64,000 nt of DNA, taken from Campylobacteraceae bacterium. Lineage in GTDB: Bacteria; Campylobacterota; Campylobacteria; Campylobacterales; Arcobacteraceae. Where the stretch lies: the NCBI GenBank assembly GCA_013373175.1, contig JABXII010000007.1:78528-142527 (forward strand), read 5' to 3'. The notes under the pieces are model-generated. The model made no database searches, was not told where the DNA came from, and saw only the letters and a program-made list of their open reading frames with translations. Of this stretch, positions 45,510 to 54,559 are shown in pieces (position 1 is the first letter of the stretch; each line of letters starts with the position of its first letter). A program made the translations under genes and the position numbers.

Positions 45510-46860
45510 ATCTTCTTTTATTTTCAGGAATTTTATTTAAATATGCATCAAATGGCATACAAATGTTTCTAATAAGCATTGTTCCTGTTTGAGATACTTG
45601 AATTTTATCTTCTGTGATTTCTACAAGTTCAGCTTCAACAAATTCATTTAAAGCTTCAATTGCATCTTCAAAATATTCATTAAAGTCTATATTGAAGTTT
45701 TCCTCTACTCTTTTAATATTTAAAGAGAAGTTACTCATAAGTTCCATAATTACATATTGTCTTAAAATATCATCATCACTTAATTTGTAACCTTTGAAAA
45801 TCGGTAAATCACCATTATCAATTGCTGCTTCATACTGTTTTAAGTCTTTGAAATTTTGTGCATAATAATCAACACCGTTTCCAATAGAAGTAACACCAAT
45901 TCCTATTAAATCAGCACCACCTTTAGTTGTATAACCTTGGAAGTTTCTATGAAGCTCACCTTTTTCAATAGCTTTAAATAGTTCATCTTCAGGTTTTGCA
46001 AAGTGATCCATTCCAACCATTTTATAACCATTAGTAGTAAAAAACTCAATAGTATCTTTTAAAATCTCTAATTTTTCAGATGGTGGAGCAAAAGTTGATT
46101 CATCAAACTTTCTCATAGTTTTCATTAACCATGGAACATGAGCATAGTTAAATACAGCTAATCTATCAGGATTTAGTTGTATAACTTTTTCTATAGTTTC
46201 ATGGAATGTTTTCTTGTTTTGATGAGGAAGTCCATAAATTAAATCGATATTTATAGATTTAATTCCTGCTTCTCTTGCAATATTCATCACATTTTGAGTA
46301 GTTTCATATGGTTGAATTCTATGAATAGTTTTTTGAACCTTTTCATTTAAATCTTGTACCCCAAATGAAAGTCTATTAAAACCACCAGCTTTAAGTACAT
46401 CCATATGCTCTTTTGTAAAATATCTAGGATCAACTTCACAAGAAATCTCAGCATCAGCTCTAAAATTAGGGAAAACCTCTTTAATCATAGAGATTACTTC
46501 TTCTAATTGTTCAGGAGAGAAGTATGTTGGAGTTCCACCACCAAAGTGCATTTGCGTTACTTCTCTTGATGTATTTAAATGTTGTTTTAAAATATTTAGC
46601 TCTTTTTGTAAGTACTCTAAATATCTTACTTTTTTATCTTCTTTAGAAGTAAAAATTACATTACATCCACAAAAATAACAGGCAGACCTACAAAAAGGTA
46701 AATGTAAATATAAAGATAAACTTCTACTTGCATCTTGATTTTTGAAGTACTCTTTTAAATCATTTTGTGTGAAACTTTCTGAAAACTCTGGAGCCGTTGG
46801 ATATGAAGTATATCTAGGTCCAGGTCTTGAATATTTTTCAAATTTTTTAAAATCAATCAT
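45493..46860 (-). CDS. hemN: Oxygen-independent coproporphyrinogen III oxidase
   Basis: 455 aa from ATG 46858-46860, which overlaps the argF stop as TAATG and gives the conserved N-terminus [20 protein letters not shown]. Radical SAM cysteines lie in CRSACYFCGC (Cys-x3-Cys-x2-Cys), with MHFGGGTPTYF and SCEVDPRYFT following. It decarboxylates coproporphyrinogen III to protoporphyrinogen IX anaerobically. Last gene after argF on the same transcript. hemB is also in this window, 8 kb away. Confidence 0.96.
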   Translation of the reverse strand: MIDFKKFEKYSRPGPRYTSYPTAPEFSESFTQNDLKEYFKNQDASRSLSLYLHLPFCRSACYFCGCNVIFTSKEDKKVRYLEYLQKELNILKQHLNTSREVTQMHFGGGTPTYFSPEQLEEVISMIKEVFPNFRADAEISCEVDPRYFTKEHMDVLKAGGFNRLSFGVQDLNEKVQKTIHRIQPYETTQNVMNIAREAGIKSINIDLIYGLPHQNKKTFHETIEKVIQLNPDRLAVFNYAHVPWLMKTMRKFDESTFAPPSEKLEILKDTIEFFTTNGYKMVGMDHFAKPEDELFKAIEKGELHRNFQGYTTKGGADLIGIGVTSIGNGVDYYAQNFKDLKQYEAAIDNGDLPIFKGYKLSDDDILRQYVIMELMSNFSLNIKRVEENFNIDFNEYFEDAIEALNEFVEAELVEITEDKIQVSQTGTMLIRNICMPFDAYLNKIPENKRRFSKTI

Positions 46861-47792
46861 TATTGTTCTTTTTTTCTTAAGTTGTGAAGCCAAACCATTA
46901 CACCTTTTTGTGCGTGTAATCTATTTTCTGCTTCTTCAAAAACTAAACTATCTTGACCTTCAATAACATCTTCACTTACTTCATAACCTCTATATGCAGG
47001 TAAACAGTGTAAGAATTTTGCATTTGAAGCTCCAATATTCATCATAGCATCATCTACAATATATCCATCAAAATCTTTTAGTCTTTGTTCTTTTTCTTCT
47101 TCTTGTCCCATAGAAACCCAAGTGTCTGTAGTAATTACAGTTGCATCTTTACAAGCCTCTTTTGGGTCATTTCCTATAGAAATTTTTGCTCCTGATTCTT
47201 TTGCAAACTCTAAAGCATCATTTAAAATATTTTCATCTACTTCATAACCTTTTGGAGTAGCAATTCTAAGTTCAAATCCAAGTTTAGAAGCTAACATTAG
47301 CCAAGAATGAGCAAGATTATTTCCATCTCCAATATATGCAACAACTAGATTTTCATCAAGTCCTGCTTCTTGAATAGTCATATAATCAGCCATAAGTTGT
47401 ACAGGGTGATACTCCGTTGTAAGTCCATTTATAACAGGTACTTTTGAGTATTTAGCAAACTCTTCAATTTTTGATTGTGCAAAAGTTCTAATCATAACCA
47501 TATCAACCATACTAGAAACTACCCTAGAAGTATCGCTCATAGGCTCACCTCGTCCTAGTTGGATATCATTTGATGATAGAAATAATCCTACTCCACCTAG
47601 CTGATAAATACCAACTTCGAAACTAACTCTTGTTCTAGTACTTGATTTTTCAAAAATCATTCCTAGAGTATTTTTAGGCATATAATCTTTAAATACACCT
47701 TTCTTAGTCTCTTTTTTTATTTTGTGTGCTAATTGTAATATTTCTAAAATTTCTTCTTTTGTATAATCTTTTAATGTTAAAAAATGTCTCAT
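46860..47792 (-). CDS. argF: Ornithine carbamoyltransferase
   Basis: 310 aa. Carbamoyl phosphate site [10 protein letters not shown] (about 52-61), [12 protein letters not shown], and the ornithine loop [11 protein letters not shown]. It makes citrulline in arginine synthesis, the step before ArgG. ATG with a GGGG Shine-Dalgarno. It lies 66 nt after purE and is coupled to hemN by a TAATG overlap. Confidence 0.97.
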   Translation of the reverse strand: MRHFLTLKDYTKEEILEILQLAHKIKKETKKGVFKDYMPKNTLGMIFEKSSTRTRVSFEVGIYQLGGVGLFLSSNDIQLGRGEPMSDTSRVVSSMVDMVMIRTFAQSKIEEFAKYSKVPVINGLTTEYHPVQLMADYMTIQEAGLDENLVVAYIGDGNNLAHSWLMLASKLGFELRIATPKGYEVDENILNDALEFAKESGAKISIGNDPKEACKDATVITTDTWVSMGQEEEKEQRLKDFDGYIVDDAMMNIGASNAKFLHCLPAYRGYEVSEDVIEGQDSLVFEEAENRLHAQKGVMVWLHNLRKKEQ

Positions 47793-47858
47793 CGGGTACC
47801 CCTTTATAATAAAAGCACAAATTATATATTAAGTGCCTTTACTTTAACTTATATTGTT

Positions 47859-48401
47859 TTATTTTTTCTTTGGCATTTGCTCTAAATATTTTTTGTATTT
47901 AATATCTTCAAGCTTTTCAATTTTTGCGTTAACCTCATCAAGCATCTCATTTTTGTATTCTGATACTTTCTTTCTAACTTCTTTTGATTTTATACCAATC
48001 ATTTGAGCAGCTAAAATACCTGCATTTTTAGCTCCATTTACTGCAACTGTTGCAACAGGAACTCCCCCTGGCATTTGTACAATTGATAAAAGTGAGTCCA
48101 TACCTTCTAAGTTAGAACCTTTAACAGGAACTCCAACAACAGGAAGTGCAGTCATAGATGCAACCATACCTGGCAAGTGTGCAGCTCCACCAGCTCCTGC
48201 AATAATAACTCTCAAACCTCTTTTTTCAGCTTTAGTAGCATATTTAACTAATCTTTCTGGTGTTCTGTGTGCTGAAACAATTGTTACTTCATAATCAATT
48301 CCAAACTTTTCACACATATCTGCTGCTGCACTCATAACTGGCAAGTCAGAGTCAGATCCCATAATAATTCCTACAAGTGGCTTGTTTACTGATTCGCTCA
48401 T
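47859..48401 (-). CDS. purE: N5-carboxyaminoimidazole ribonucleotide mutase PurE
   Basis: 180 aa. The class I PurE motif [29 protein letters not shown] and [14 protein letters not shown] are intact. It converts N5-CAIR to CAIR in purine synthesis. The ATG overlaps the purK stop by 4 nt (ATGA). GGGAG Shine-Dalgarno lies within the end of purK. Confidence 0.97.
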   Translation of the reverse strand: MSESVNKPLVGIIMGSDSDLPVMSAAADMCEKFGIDYEVTIVSAHRTPERLVKYATKAEKRGLRVIIAGAGGAAHLPGMVASMTALPVVGVPVKGSNLEGMDSLLSIVQMPGGVPVATVAVNGAKNAGILAAQMIGIKSKEVRKKVSEYKNEMLDEVNAKIEKLEDIKYKKYLEQMPKKK

Positions 48402-49552
48402 ACTTCTTTACTCCCTTTGATTTTTAAAATATTTTTAGCTTTATTAGCTTTTTCTAAAGCTACATTAATATCATCATCTAATACTGTAATATGTCCCATT
48501 TTTCTAAATGGCTTAGTAAAAGATTTTCCATAGAAATGGAAAGATAGTTCAGGAATCTCTAAAGCATCATGAATTCCTTCAATAAATGGTTCACCTTCAT
48601 AACCTTGTTCACCTAATAAGTTAACCATAACTGCAGGAGAAATAAGTTTTGTAGAACCTAATGGTAAGTTTGTAACTGCACGAATGATTTGCTCAAACTG
48701 TGATGTTGCACAGGCTTCAACTGTATAGTGTCCTGAATTATGAGGTCTAGGAGCAATTTCATTTACTTGAATCTCTCCAGATTTTGTTAAAAATAGTTCA
48801 ACTCCAAAAATACCAACACCATCTAAAGCTTCAATTGATTTTTTACAAATTTCTAAAGATTTTTCTTCAATCTCTTTAGAAATTCTTGCTGGTGCCATTA
48901 CAGAGTCACAAATATTTACTCTTTCATCAAAAAGCATTTCTACTACTGGATAACACTTCATTTCACCTTCAATGTTTCTAGCAACAAGAACGGCAAGCTC
49001 TTTGTCAATATCAACCATTTCTTCAATAAAAGATTCTCCTTGAAGTGCTTTAGTTTCAACATCTTCTAAAGATTTTAATACTTGAACACCTTGTCCATCA
49101 TATCCACCAAGTTTAGCTTTTTGTACAACTGGGAATCCAAATGCACTTAAATCTTCTTTTGATTTTACATCTTTATATGCAGGTACTGGAATACCTCTTT
49201 TGTCTAAAAGTTTCTTTTGTTCATATTTATTTTGAATTAATTCCATTACATATGGAGAAGGATGAATATTATGACCACCATCGTATAACTTTTTTAAAAT
49301 AGAAGTATCTACATGTTCTAATTCAAAAGTTGTAACATCATTTTCTTGAACTAATTGTTCTAGTTTTTCTTTATCATAGAATCCACCCATGATATGCTTG
49401 TCTGAAACTTGTGCTGCAGGACAATTAAATGTTGGGTCTAAAATAGTTACATGAAATCCCATTTTTTTAGCTTTTTGAGACATAATCTTACCTAATTGTC
49501 CACCACCAATAATTCCAAGCTTTAAACTAGAATAGTTAAAGTTTTTATCCAT
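48398..49552 (-). CDS. purK: N5-carboxyaminoimidazole ribonucleotide synthase PurK
   Basis: 384 aa from the ATG at 49550-49552, supported by GGAG 9 nt upstream; an in-frame ATG 15 nt earlier lacks any ribosome-binding site. ATP-grasp fold: [17 protein letters not shown] (nucleotide-binding start), [13 protein letters not shown] (ATP loop), and [15 protein letters not shown]. It carboxylates AIR with bicarbonate and ATP. Translationally coupled to purE. Confidence 0.96.
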   Translation of the reverse strand: MDKNFNYSSLKLGIIGGGQLGKIMSQKAKKMGFHVTILDPTFNCPAAQVSDKHIMGGFYDKEKLEQLVQENDVTTFELEHVDTSILKKLYDGGHNIHPSPYVMELIQNKYEQKKLLDKRGIPVPAYKDVKSKEDLSAFGFPVVQKAKLGGYDGQGVQVLKSLEDVETKALQGESFIEEMVDIDKELAVLVARNIEGEMKCYPVVEMLFDERVNICDSVMAPARISKEIEEKSLEICKKSIEALDGVGIFGVELFLTKSGEIQVNEIAPRPHNSGHYTVEACATSQFEQIIRAVTNLPLGSTKLISPAVMVNLLGEQGYEGEPFIEGIHDALEIPELSFHFYGKSFTKPFRKMGHITVLDDDINVALEKANKAKNILKIKGSKEV

Positions 49553-49714
49553 TAATCTTTTCTCCATTAGTTTTTCGTTTAATTAAATTAAACACTTTTT
49601 ATAACTTTTTGTTTTCTTAAAAGGCAAATATTATATCTAAAAATTGCTTTTTATAAAATGAAAAAGATTTTGATTAGTTATTTATTTGTAAAACACCATT
49701 ATACAGTTAATCTA

Positions 49715-49736
49715 GTGACTTTTTTGTGACTTTTTT
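49715..49736 (+). repeat. Two 11-bp direct repeats upstream of nrdD
   Basis: GTGACTTTTTT occurs twice head to tail, ending 56 nt before the nrdD start. One-turn spacing suits an OmpR-type regulator. It does not resemble an NrdR box, which is palindromic. Confidence 0.4.
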
Positions 49737-49792
49737 AATTATTATTTTTTAAGTGCGAAAGCTTTAATATTTCTCTTGTGAAAGGTAAAAAA

Positions 49793-51904
49793 ATGGTAAA
49801 TAAAATATTAAAAAGAGATGGAAATTATGAAGATTTTCATTCCTATAAAATTAAAGATGCAATAAAAAAATCTTTTAAAAGTACACATATAACATTTGAT
49901 TCTTCTGTTTATTTTAATGTTTTAGCTGTAATTGAGCAAAAACGAGTAGTTGCGGTTGAAGATATTCAAGATATTATAGAAAATGAACTATTTAAAGCAA
50001 GATATTTCGATGTAATGAAATCTTTTATGCTTTATAGACATTTGCATAAACTACAAAGAGAACAAGTTTTGGGTTTAGAAGAAGATACTACATATATAAA
50101 TTCAACACAAACAATTGAAGAGTATATAAATGGAAGTGATTGGAGAATTAAAGCAAACTCAAACACTGGTTATTCTCATGCAGGACTTATAAACAACACA
50201 GCAGGTAAAGTTATAGCAAACTACTGGCTTGATAAAGTATACTCAAAAGAAGAAGGTTATGCCCATAGAAATGCTGATTATCATATCCATGATTTAGATT
50301 GTTTAAGTGGATATTGTGCTGGTTGGAGTTTAAGGGTACTTCTTGATGAAGGTTTTAATGGAGTAAGAGGAAGAGTAGAAAGCTCTGCTCCAAATCATTT
50401 TAGAGAAGCTTTAGGACAAATGGCAAACTTCTTAGGTATTTTACAAAGTGAATGGGCAGGAGCTCAAGCATTTTCATCTTTTGATACTTATTTAGCTCCT
50501 TATGTTTTTAAAGATAAATTATCATTTAAAGAAGTAAAGAAAAATATTAGAAGTTTCATTTATAATCTCAATGTTCCAGCACGTTGGGGACAAAGTCCTT
50601 TTACAAACATTACAATAGATTGGACAGTTCCTGAAGATTTAAAAGATCAAATACCAACTAAAAACCAACATCACCTTTTTGAAGGTATAGAAGATGAAGA
50701 GTTATTACAAAAAGCAAAAAATAAAGGCTTTGAGACTTTAACCCAAATGACTTATAAAGCTTTTCAAAAACAAATGGACATGATAAATAAAGCTTATTAT
50801 GAGGTTATGACAGAAGGTGATAAAACAGGACAACCTTTTACTTTCCCAATTCCTACAGTAAATATCACAGAAGATTTTGATTGGCATGGAGAAAATACTG
50901 ATTTACTATTTGAAAATACTGCAAAAATTGGAAGTTCATATTTTCAAAACTTTATTGGAAGTCAATATACTAAAGATGAACAAGGGAATTTAATACCAAA
51001 TGATAAAGCCTATAAGCCAGGTCATGTACGTTCTATGTGTTGTAGATTACAATTAGACCTAAGAGAGCTTTTAAAAAGAGGTGGTGGTCTTTTTGGAAGT
51101 GCAGAGATGACAGGAAGTATTGGTGTAGTTACAATCAATATGGCAAGATTAGGGTATTTATATCAAGGAAACAAAGAAAAACTTCTTGAAAAACTTGAAG
51201 AACTAATGGATTTAGCAAAATCAACTTTAGAAAAGAAAAGAGTTTTTGTAAATGAGATGTATGAAAGAGGGCTTTTCCCTTATACTAAAAGATATCTTCC
51301 TAATTTTAATAATCATTTTTCAACAATAGGGGTAAATGGTATAAATGAGATGATACTAAACTTTTCTCAAGAAGAGATTGATATAGCACATAAAGAAGGA
51401 ATTGTTTTTGCCCATGAAATTTTAGACTTTATGAGAGATAAAATGGTTCAATATCAAGAAGAGACAGGAAATTTATATAATTTAGAAGCAACACCTGCTG
51501 AAGGTACAACTTATAGATTTGCAAAAGAAGATAAGAAAAGATATAAAAATATTGTTCAAGCAGGATTTGATAAAAATATTTATTATACTAACTCTTCTCA
51601 ACTTCCTGTTGATTATACTGAAGATGTTTTTGAAGCTTTAGATTTACAAGATGATTTACAAGGAAAATATACAGGTGGAACTGTTTTACACTTGTATATG
51701 AAAGAGAAACTTTCAAGCAGTGAAGCTTGTAGAAAGTTAGTTCAAAACGTTATATCAAATTATACTTTACCATATATTACTATTACTCCTGTTTTTTCTA
51801 TTTGTCCTAAACATGGATACATAAATGGGGAGTATGAATATTGTCCAAAATGCGACCAAGAAATCTTAGAAGAGGAGTTAAAAAATGCAAAGCTTAGAGC
51901 TTAA
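49793..51904 (+). CDS. nrdD: Anaerobic ribonucleoside-triphosphate reductase large protein, lacking the glycyl-radical segment
   Basis: 703 aa from the ATG at 49793, placed 7 nt after AAAGG; a GTG 15 nt upstream is less likely. An N-terminal ATP-cone (about 3-95) is followed by the glycyl-radical-enzyme barrel, with active-site cysteines in LDCLSGYCAGWSL and SMCCRLQLDLREL. The zinc site near the C-terminus reads FSICPKHG...YCPKCDQ. Normal NrdD continues another 40-50 residues to a glycyl-radical loop with RVxGY; here translation stops 21 residues after the last zinc Cys. The missing part is encoded by the next gene in another frame. It should reduce NTPs to dNTPs without oxygen once paired with that piece. 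Confidence 0.93.
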   Translation: MVNKILKRDGNYEDFHSYKIKDAIKKSFKSTHITFDSSVYFNVLAVIEQKRVVAVEDIQDIIENELFKARYFDVMKSFMLYRHLHKLQREQVLGLEEDTTYINSTQTIEEYINGSDWRIKANSNTGYSHAGLINNTAGKVIANYWLDKVYSKEEGYAHRNADYHIHDLDCLSGYCAGWSLRVLLDEGFNGVRGRVESSAPNHFREALGQMANFLGILQSEWAGAQAFSSFDTYLAPYVFKDKLSFKEVKKNIRSFIYNLNVPARWGQSPFTNITIDWTVPEDLKDQIPTKNQHHLFEGIEDEELLQKAKNKGFETLTQMTYKAFQKQMDMINKAYYEVMTEGDKTGQPFTFPIPTVNITEDFDWHGENTDLLFENTAKIGSSYFQNFIGSQYTKDEQGNLIPNDKAYKPGHVRSMCCRLQLDLRELLKRGGGLFGSAEMTGSIGVVTINMARLGYLYQGNKEKLLEKLEELMDLAKSTLEKKRVFVNEMYERGLFPYTKRYLPNFNNHFSTIGVNGINEMILNFSQEEIDIAHKEGIVFAHEILDFMRDKMVQYQEETGNLYNLEATPAEGTTYRFAKEDKKRYKNIVQAGFDKNIYYTNSSQLPVDYTEDVFEALDLQDDLQGKYTGGTVLHLYMKEKLSSSEACRKLVQNVISNYTLPYITITPVFSICPKHGYINGEYEYCPKCDQEILEEELKNAKLRA

Positions 51905-52043
51905 AAAATTACAAGAAAAGCGTACAAAATGTATAGTATATACTAGGGTTATGGGTTATCATAGACCAGTAGAAAGTTTCAATATTGGTAAAAAAGGTGA
52001 GCATAAACAAAGGGTTAAGTTTCTTGAAAAAGATCATTTATAG
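51885..52043 (+). CDS. Separate glycyl-radical segment of anaerobic ribonucleotide reductase (52 aa)
   Basis: 52 aa from ATG 51885, frame-shifted relative to nrdD and overlapping its last 20 nt. GGAG lies 7 nt upstream, inside nrdD. The sequence has RTKCIVYTRVMGYHRPVE and FNIGKKGEHKQRVKF, which is the C-terminal glycyl-radical loop of class III reductases (RVxGY with the radical glycine, then N-x-GK-x-x-E). It therefore looks like an NrdD tail made as an independent polypeptide. It overlaps nrdG by 20 nt. A true frameshift or sequencing indel is possible but the good ribosome-binding site and ATG argue for a real gene. Confidence 0.8.
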   Translation: MQSLELKKLQEKRTKCIVYTRVMGYHRPVESFNIGKKGEHKQRVKFLEKDHL

Positions 52044-52695
52044 TATTACACCTTTTACCACAATTGACTATAAAGACCATCTTTCGTGTGTTGTTTGGTT
52101 TATTCACTGTAATATGCAATGTCAGTATTGCTACAATTGCAATATTGTAAGTGCAAAAAGCGGACAATATATGTTAGAAGACTTATACAGTTTTTTGAAA
52201 AAAAGAGTAGGGCTTCTTGATGCTGTTGTGTTAAGTGGAGGAGAAGCTTCTATTCATAATTTACTACCTATTTGTAAAGAAATAAAAGAGTTTGGATTTA
52301 AAATAAAACTAGATACAAATGGTTCAAATCCAAAACTTTTAGAGACACTTTTAAAAAGAAATTTAATAGATTTTGTCTCTTTAGATTTTAAAAGTACAAA
52401 GGAAAAGTTTAACTATATTACAAAAAGTTCTTTGTATGATAGGTTTATTTCTTCATTAAAATTTCTTGTAAACTCTTCAATTGATTATGAAGTAAGAACA
52501 ACTTTACATAGAGATTTATTAGATGAAAAAGATATAAACGAAATGCAAAATGTCTTAAGAGAAAATGGTTATAAAAAGACATTTTACATTCAAAACTTTC
52601 TTGAAGAAGAGAATTTTGCAAATTTAGAACAAAGTAATATAAGTTTTGATTCTTCTAAGTTAGATAAAAAATTAGATATCTGTTTTAGAAATTAA
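52024..52695 (+). CDS. nrdG: Anaerobic ribonucleotide reductase-activating protein
   Basis: 223 aa from TTG 52024, giving the family-like start KKIIYSITPFTTIDYKDHL, with AGGG 9 nt upstream; a TTG 39 nt earlier would add unrelated residues. Radical SAM motif FIHCNMQCQYCYN, then LSGGEASIH and LDTNGSNP. It uses SAM and an Fe-S cluster to install the glycyl radical. It overlaps the 52-aa radical-segment gene, so the activase and its substrate piece are co-translated. Converges with a response regulator gene, overlapping by 24 nt. Confidence 0.9.
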   Translation: MKKIIYSITPFTTIDYKDHLSCVVWFIHCNMQCQYCYNCNIVSAKSGQYMLEDLYSFLKKRVGLLDAVVLSGGEASIHNLLPICKEIKEFGFKIKLDTNGSNPKLLETLLKRNLIDFVSLDFKSTKEKFNYITKSSLYDRFISSLKFLVNSSIDYEVRTTLHRDLLDEKDINEMQNVLRENGYKKTFYIQNFLEEENFANLEQSNISFDSSKLDKKLDICFRN

Positions 52696-53355
52696 ATAGC
52701 CTTGTCCAGAGATATTTAAAATAAGTTCCTTATTTGTCTTTTGTCTTAATCTTTTAACAAAAGTTCTAACTCTTTCATCAGAAACTTCATTTTCTTCCCA
52801 AAGTAGGCTTTTCATCATATCAATTGATACAAAATCTTTAGAATTTTTTATTAGTAAAGAGACAAACTCTTTTTCTCTTTTAGTTAATTTAATTAAAACA
52901 TCATTTTCAAATAAGTTTTTACTATTTACATCAAAAGAAAAGTATCTATTTAAACAAATAACTCTTTGTTTATTTATTTTTTCTGCAATAGTAATTAAAT
53001 ACTGTAATAACTCTTCTGGATCAAAAGGTTTAATAAAATATTTATTAATACCTACATCAATTGCTTTTAAAAGCTTTTCCTTTTCAGAAAAGGCACTTAA
53101 TACAATAATAGGTATATCTTCATTTATTTGTTTTATTTCCTTAGTCATATCCAAACCATCAAGGTTTGGCATCATGATGTCTGTAATAACAATATCTGGA
53201 CTTAGTTTTTTAAACTTTTTTAATCCTTCATGACCATCTTTTGCAACTGTATATGAATAGAAGTATTCGGATATAGCACTTTTTAATAGCTTTGAAATAT
53301 TTTCTTCATCTTCTACACATAAAATTTTTAAATCTTTTAATATATTTTCTTGCAC
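52672..53355 (-). CDS. OmpR-family response regulator
   Basis: 227 aa. Receiver (about 8-125) with VEDEEN, phospho-acceptor Asp59 (IVITDIMMP), LSAFSE and KPFD; winged helix (about 140-227) ends GQGYLISK. The start is GTG, 6 nt after GGAG and directly after the stop of the PAS kinase gene, its evident partner. Its 3' end overlaps nrdG by 24 nt on the opposite strand. Confidence 0.93.
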   Translation of the reverse strand: MQENILKDLKILCVEDEENISKLLKSAISEYFYSYTVAKDGHEGLKKFKKLSPDIVITDIMMPNLDGLDMTKEIKQINEDIPIIVLSAFSEKEKLLKAIDVGINKYFIKPFDPEELLQYLITIAEKINKQRVICLNRYFSFDVNSKNLFENDVLIKLTKREKEFVSLLIKNSKDFVSIDMMKSLLWEENEVSDERVRTFVKRLRQKTNKELILNISGQGYLISKTDI

Positions 53356-54555
53356 TTATTTCTCCAAAGGAAGTTTAATAGTTATAATTATTCCATCGTA
53401 ACAGTTTTCTAAACTTATTTTGCCATTTAGACTTTTTTCAATAATCATCTTTGACATAAAAAGTCCTAAACCTGTGCCATTGGATTGATGTTTTGTAGTG
53501 AAATATGGCTCAAACACTTTATCTAATGTCTTTTCTTCTATTCCACCTGCATTGTCTTTAAACTCGATAATTGCATAATCATTATCTGTAAAATTTTTAA
53601 TAGAAATCTTTTTATTTATTTTTTTATCTTTAAATGCATCCGTTGAGTTTTGTAAAAGGTTTATCAAAATCTGAGAAAACTCATTTGATACTCCAAAAAT
53701 ATTTACTTTTTCTAAACTAGTCTTAATCTCAATACTATTTTTTTCTAGCATCTTTTTTGTTATTGACAAGGCTTCTTCAATAGATGATTTTAAACAGAAC
53801 TCTTCTTTTTCTTTATTTGGATTAAAAAAGTTTGAAAAATCATCAATTGTTTTAGACATATTGTTTATTATTTCTAAAGACTCTTTATAATATTCGTCTA
53901 TTTCTTTAGCATTCTCTTTTTTTACGGCTTTTTTTACATTAAATAGTGTTAAGGTAAGCTCTGTTAAGGGTTGTCTCCATTGATGGGCAATATTTGCTAG
54001 CATTTGTCCTAAACTTGCCATTCTTGATTGCCAAAAAAGAAGTTTCTGTTTCTCTTCATTTTTTTCTATCTCTTTTGCAACTCTTTGTTCTAAGGTCTGG
54101 TTTAATTCTAAAAGCTTTGCTGTTTGTTGTTTAACTTTCTCTTCTAAAGTCTTATTTAAAAGGTTTAACTCTTTATCTTTTTGTTCTAAATCTTTTTTTA
54201 GCTCTACTTCTTGTGTTACATCATATCTAATAGCAATAAACTCTTTGATATTTTCATTATCATCTAAAATAGGGGTAATTGTAGTATTAAGATAAACAGT
54301 TGAACCATCTTTACATAGGTTTTTAACTGTGGTTTTATAAGGTTTTTTAGAAAGAATAGTATTCCATAAAAGAGTAAAGTTTTCTTTTGGAACATCAGGA
54401 TGTCTTACTATATTGTGATTACTTCCAAGAAGCTCATCTTTTGTAAAACCAGAGATTTTACAAAACTCTTCGTTTACAAAAGTTATAATTCCATTTATAT
54501 CTGTTCTTGATACAATATTTGAATTTTCAATTGCTTCTTGGTAAGTCTGACTCAT
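53356..54555 (-). CDS. Aer-like PAS histidine kinase
   Basis: 399 aa, soluble. The PAS domain (about 8-118) has NHNIVRHPDVPKENF and KNLCKDGSTVYL, the pattern of FAD-binding Aer-type PAS domains, so redox or oxygen sensing is likely. A coiled coil (about 120-175) leads to the kinase core: His191 in IAHQWRQPLTE, N-box NLLQNSTDAF, and NGTGLGLFMSK. It sits between hemB (4-nt gap) and its response regulator (0-nt gap), suggesting one transcript. A redox-responsive pair next to haem synthesis and facing the anaerobic reductase genes is a plausible grouping, not proven. Confidence 0.92.
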   Translation of the reverse strand: MSQTYQEAIENSNIVSRTDINGIITFVNEEFCKISGFTKDELLGSNHNIVRHPDVPKENFTLLWNTILSKKPYKTTVKNLCKDGSTVYLNTTITPILDDNENIKEFIAIRYDVTQEVELKKDLEQKDKELNLLNKTLEEKVKQQTAKLLELNQTLEQRVAKEIEKNEEKQKLLFWQSRMASLGQMLANIAHQWRQPLTELTLTLFNVKKAVKKENAKEIDEYYKESLEIINNMSKTIDDFSNFFNPNKEKEEFCLKSSIEEALSITKKMLEKNSIEIKTSLEKVNIFGVSNEFSQILINLLQNSTDAFKDKKINKKISIKNFTDNDYAIIEFKDNAGGIEEKTLDKVFEPYFTTKHQSNGTGLGLFMSKMIIEKSLNGKISLENCYDGIIITIKLPLEK

Positions 54556-54559
54556 TGTA

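Noticed and set aside
51870..51910. Programmed ribosomal frameshift joining nrdD to the radical segment
   Set aside because: The A-rich run at the nrdD end looks like a -1 slippery site, but the 52-aa ORF lies in the +1 frame, and the GCT-TAA stop context offers no re-pairing. An own ATG with GGAG explains it better.
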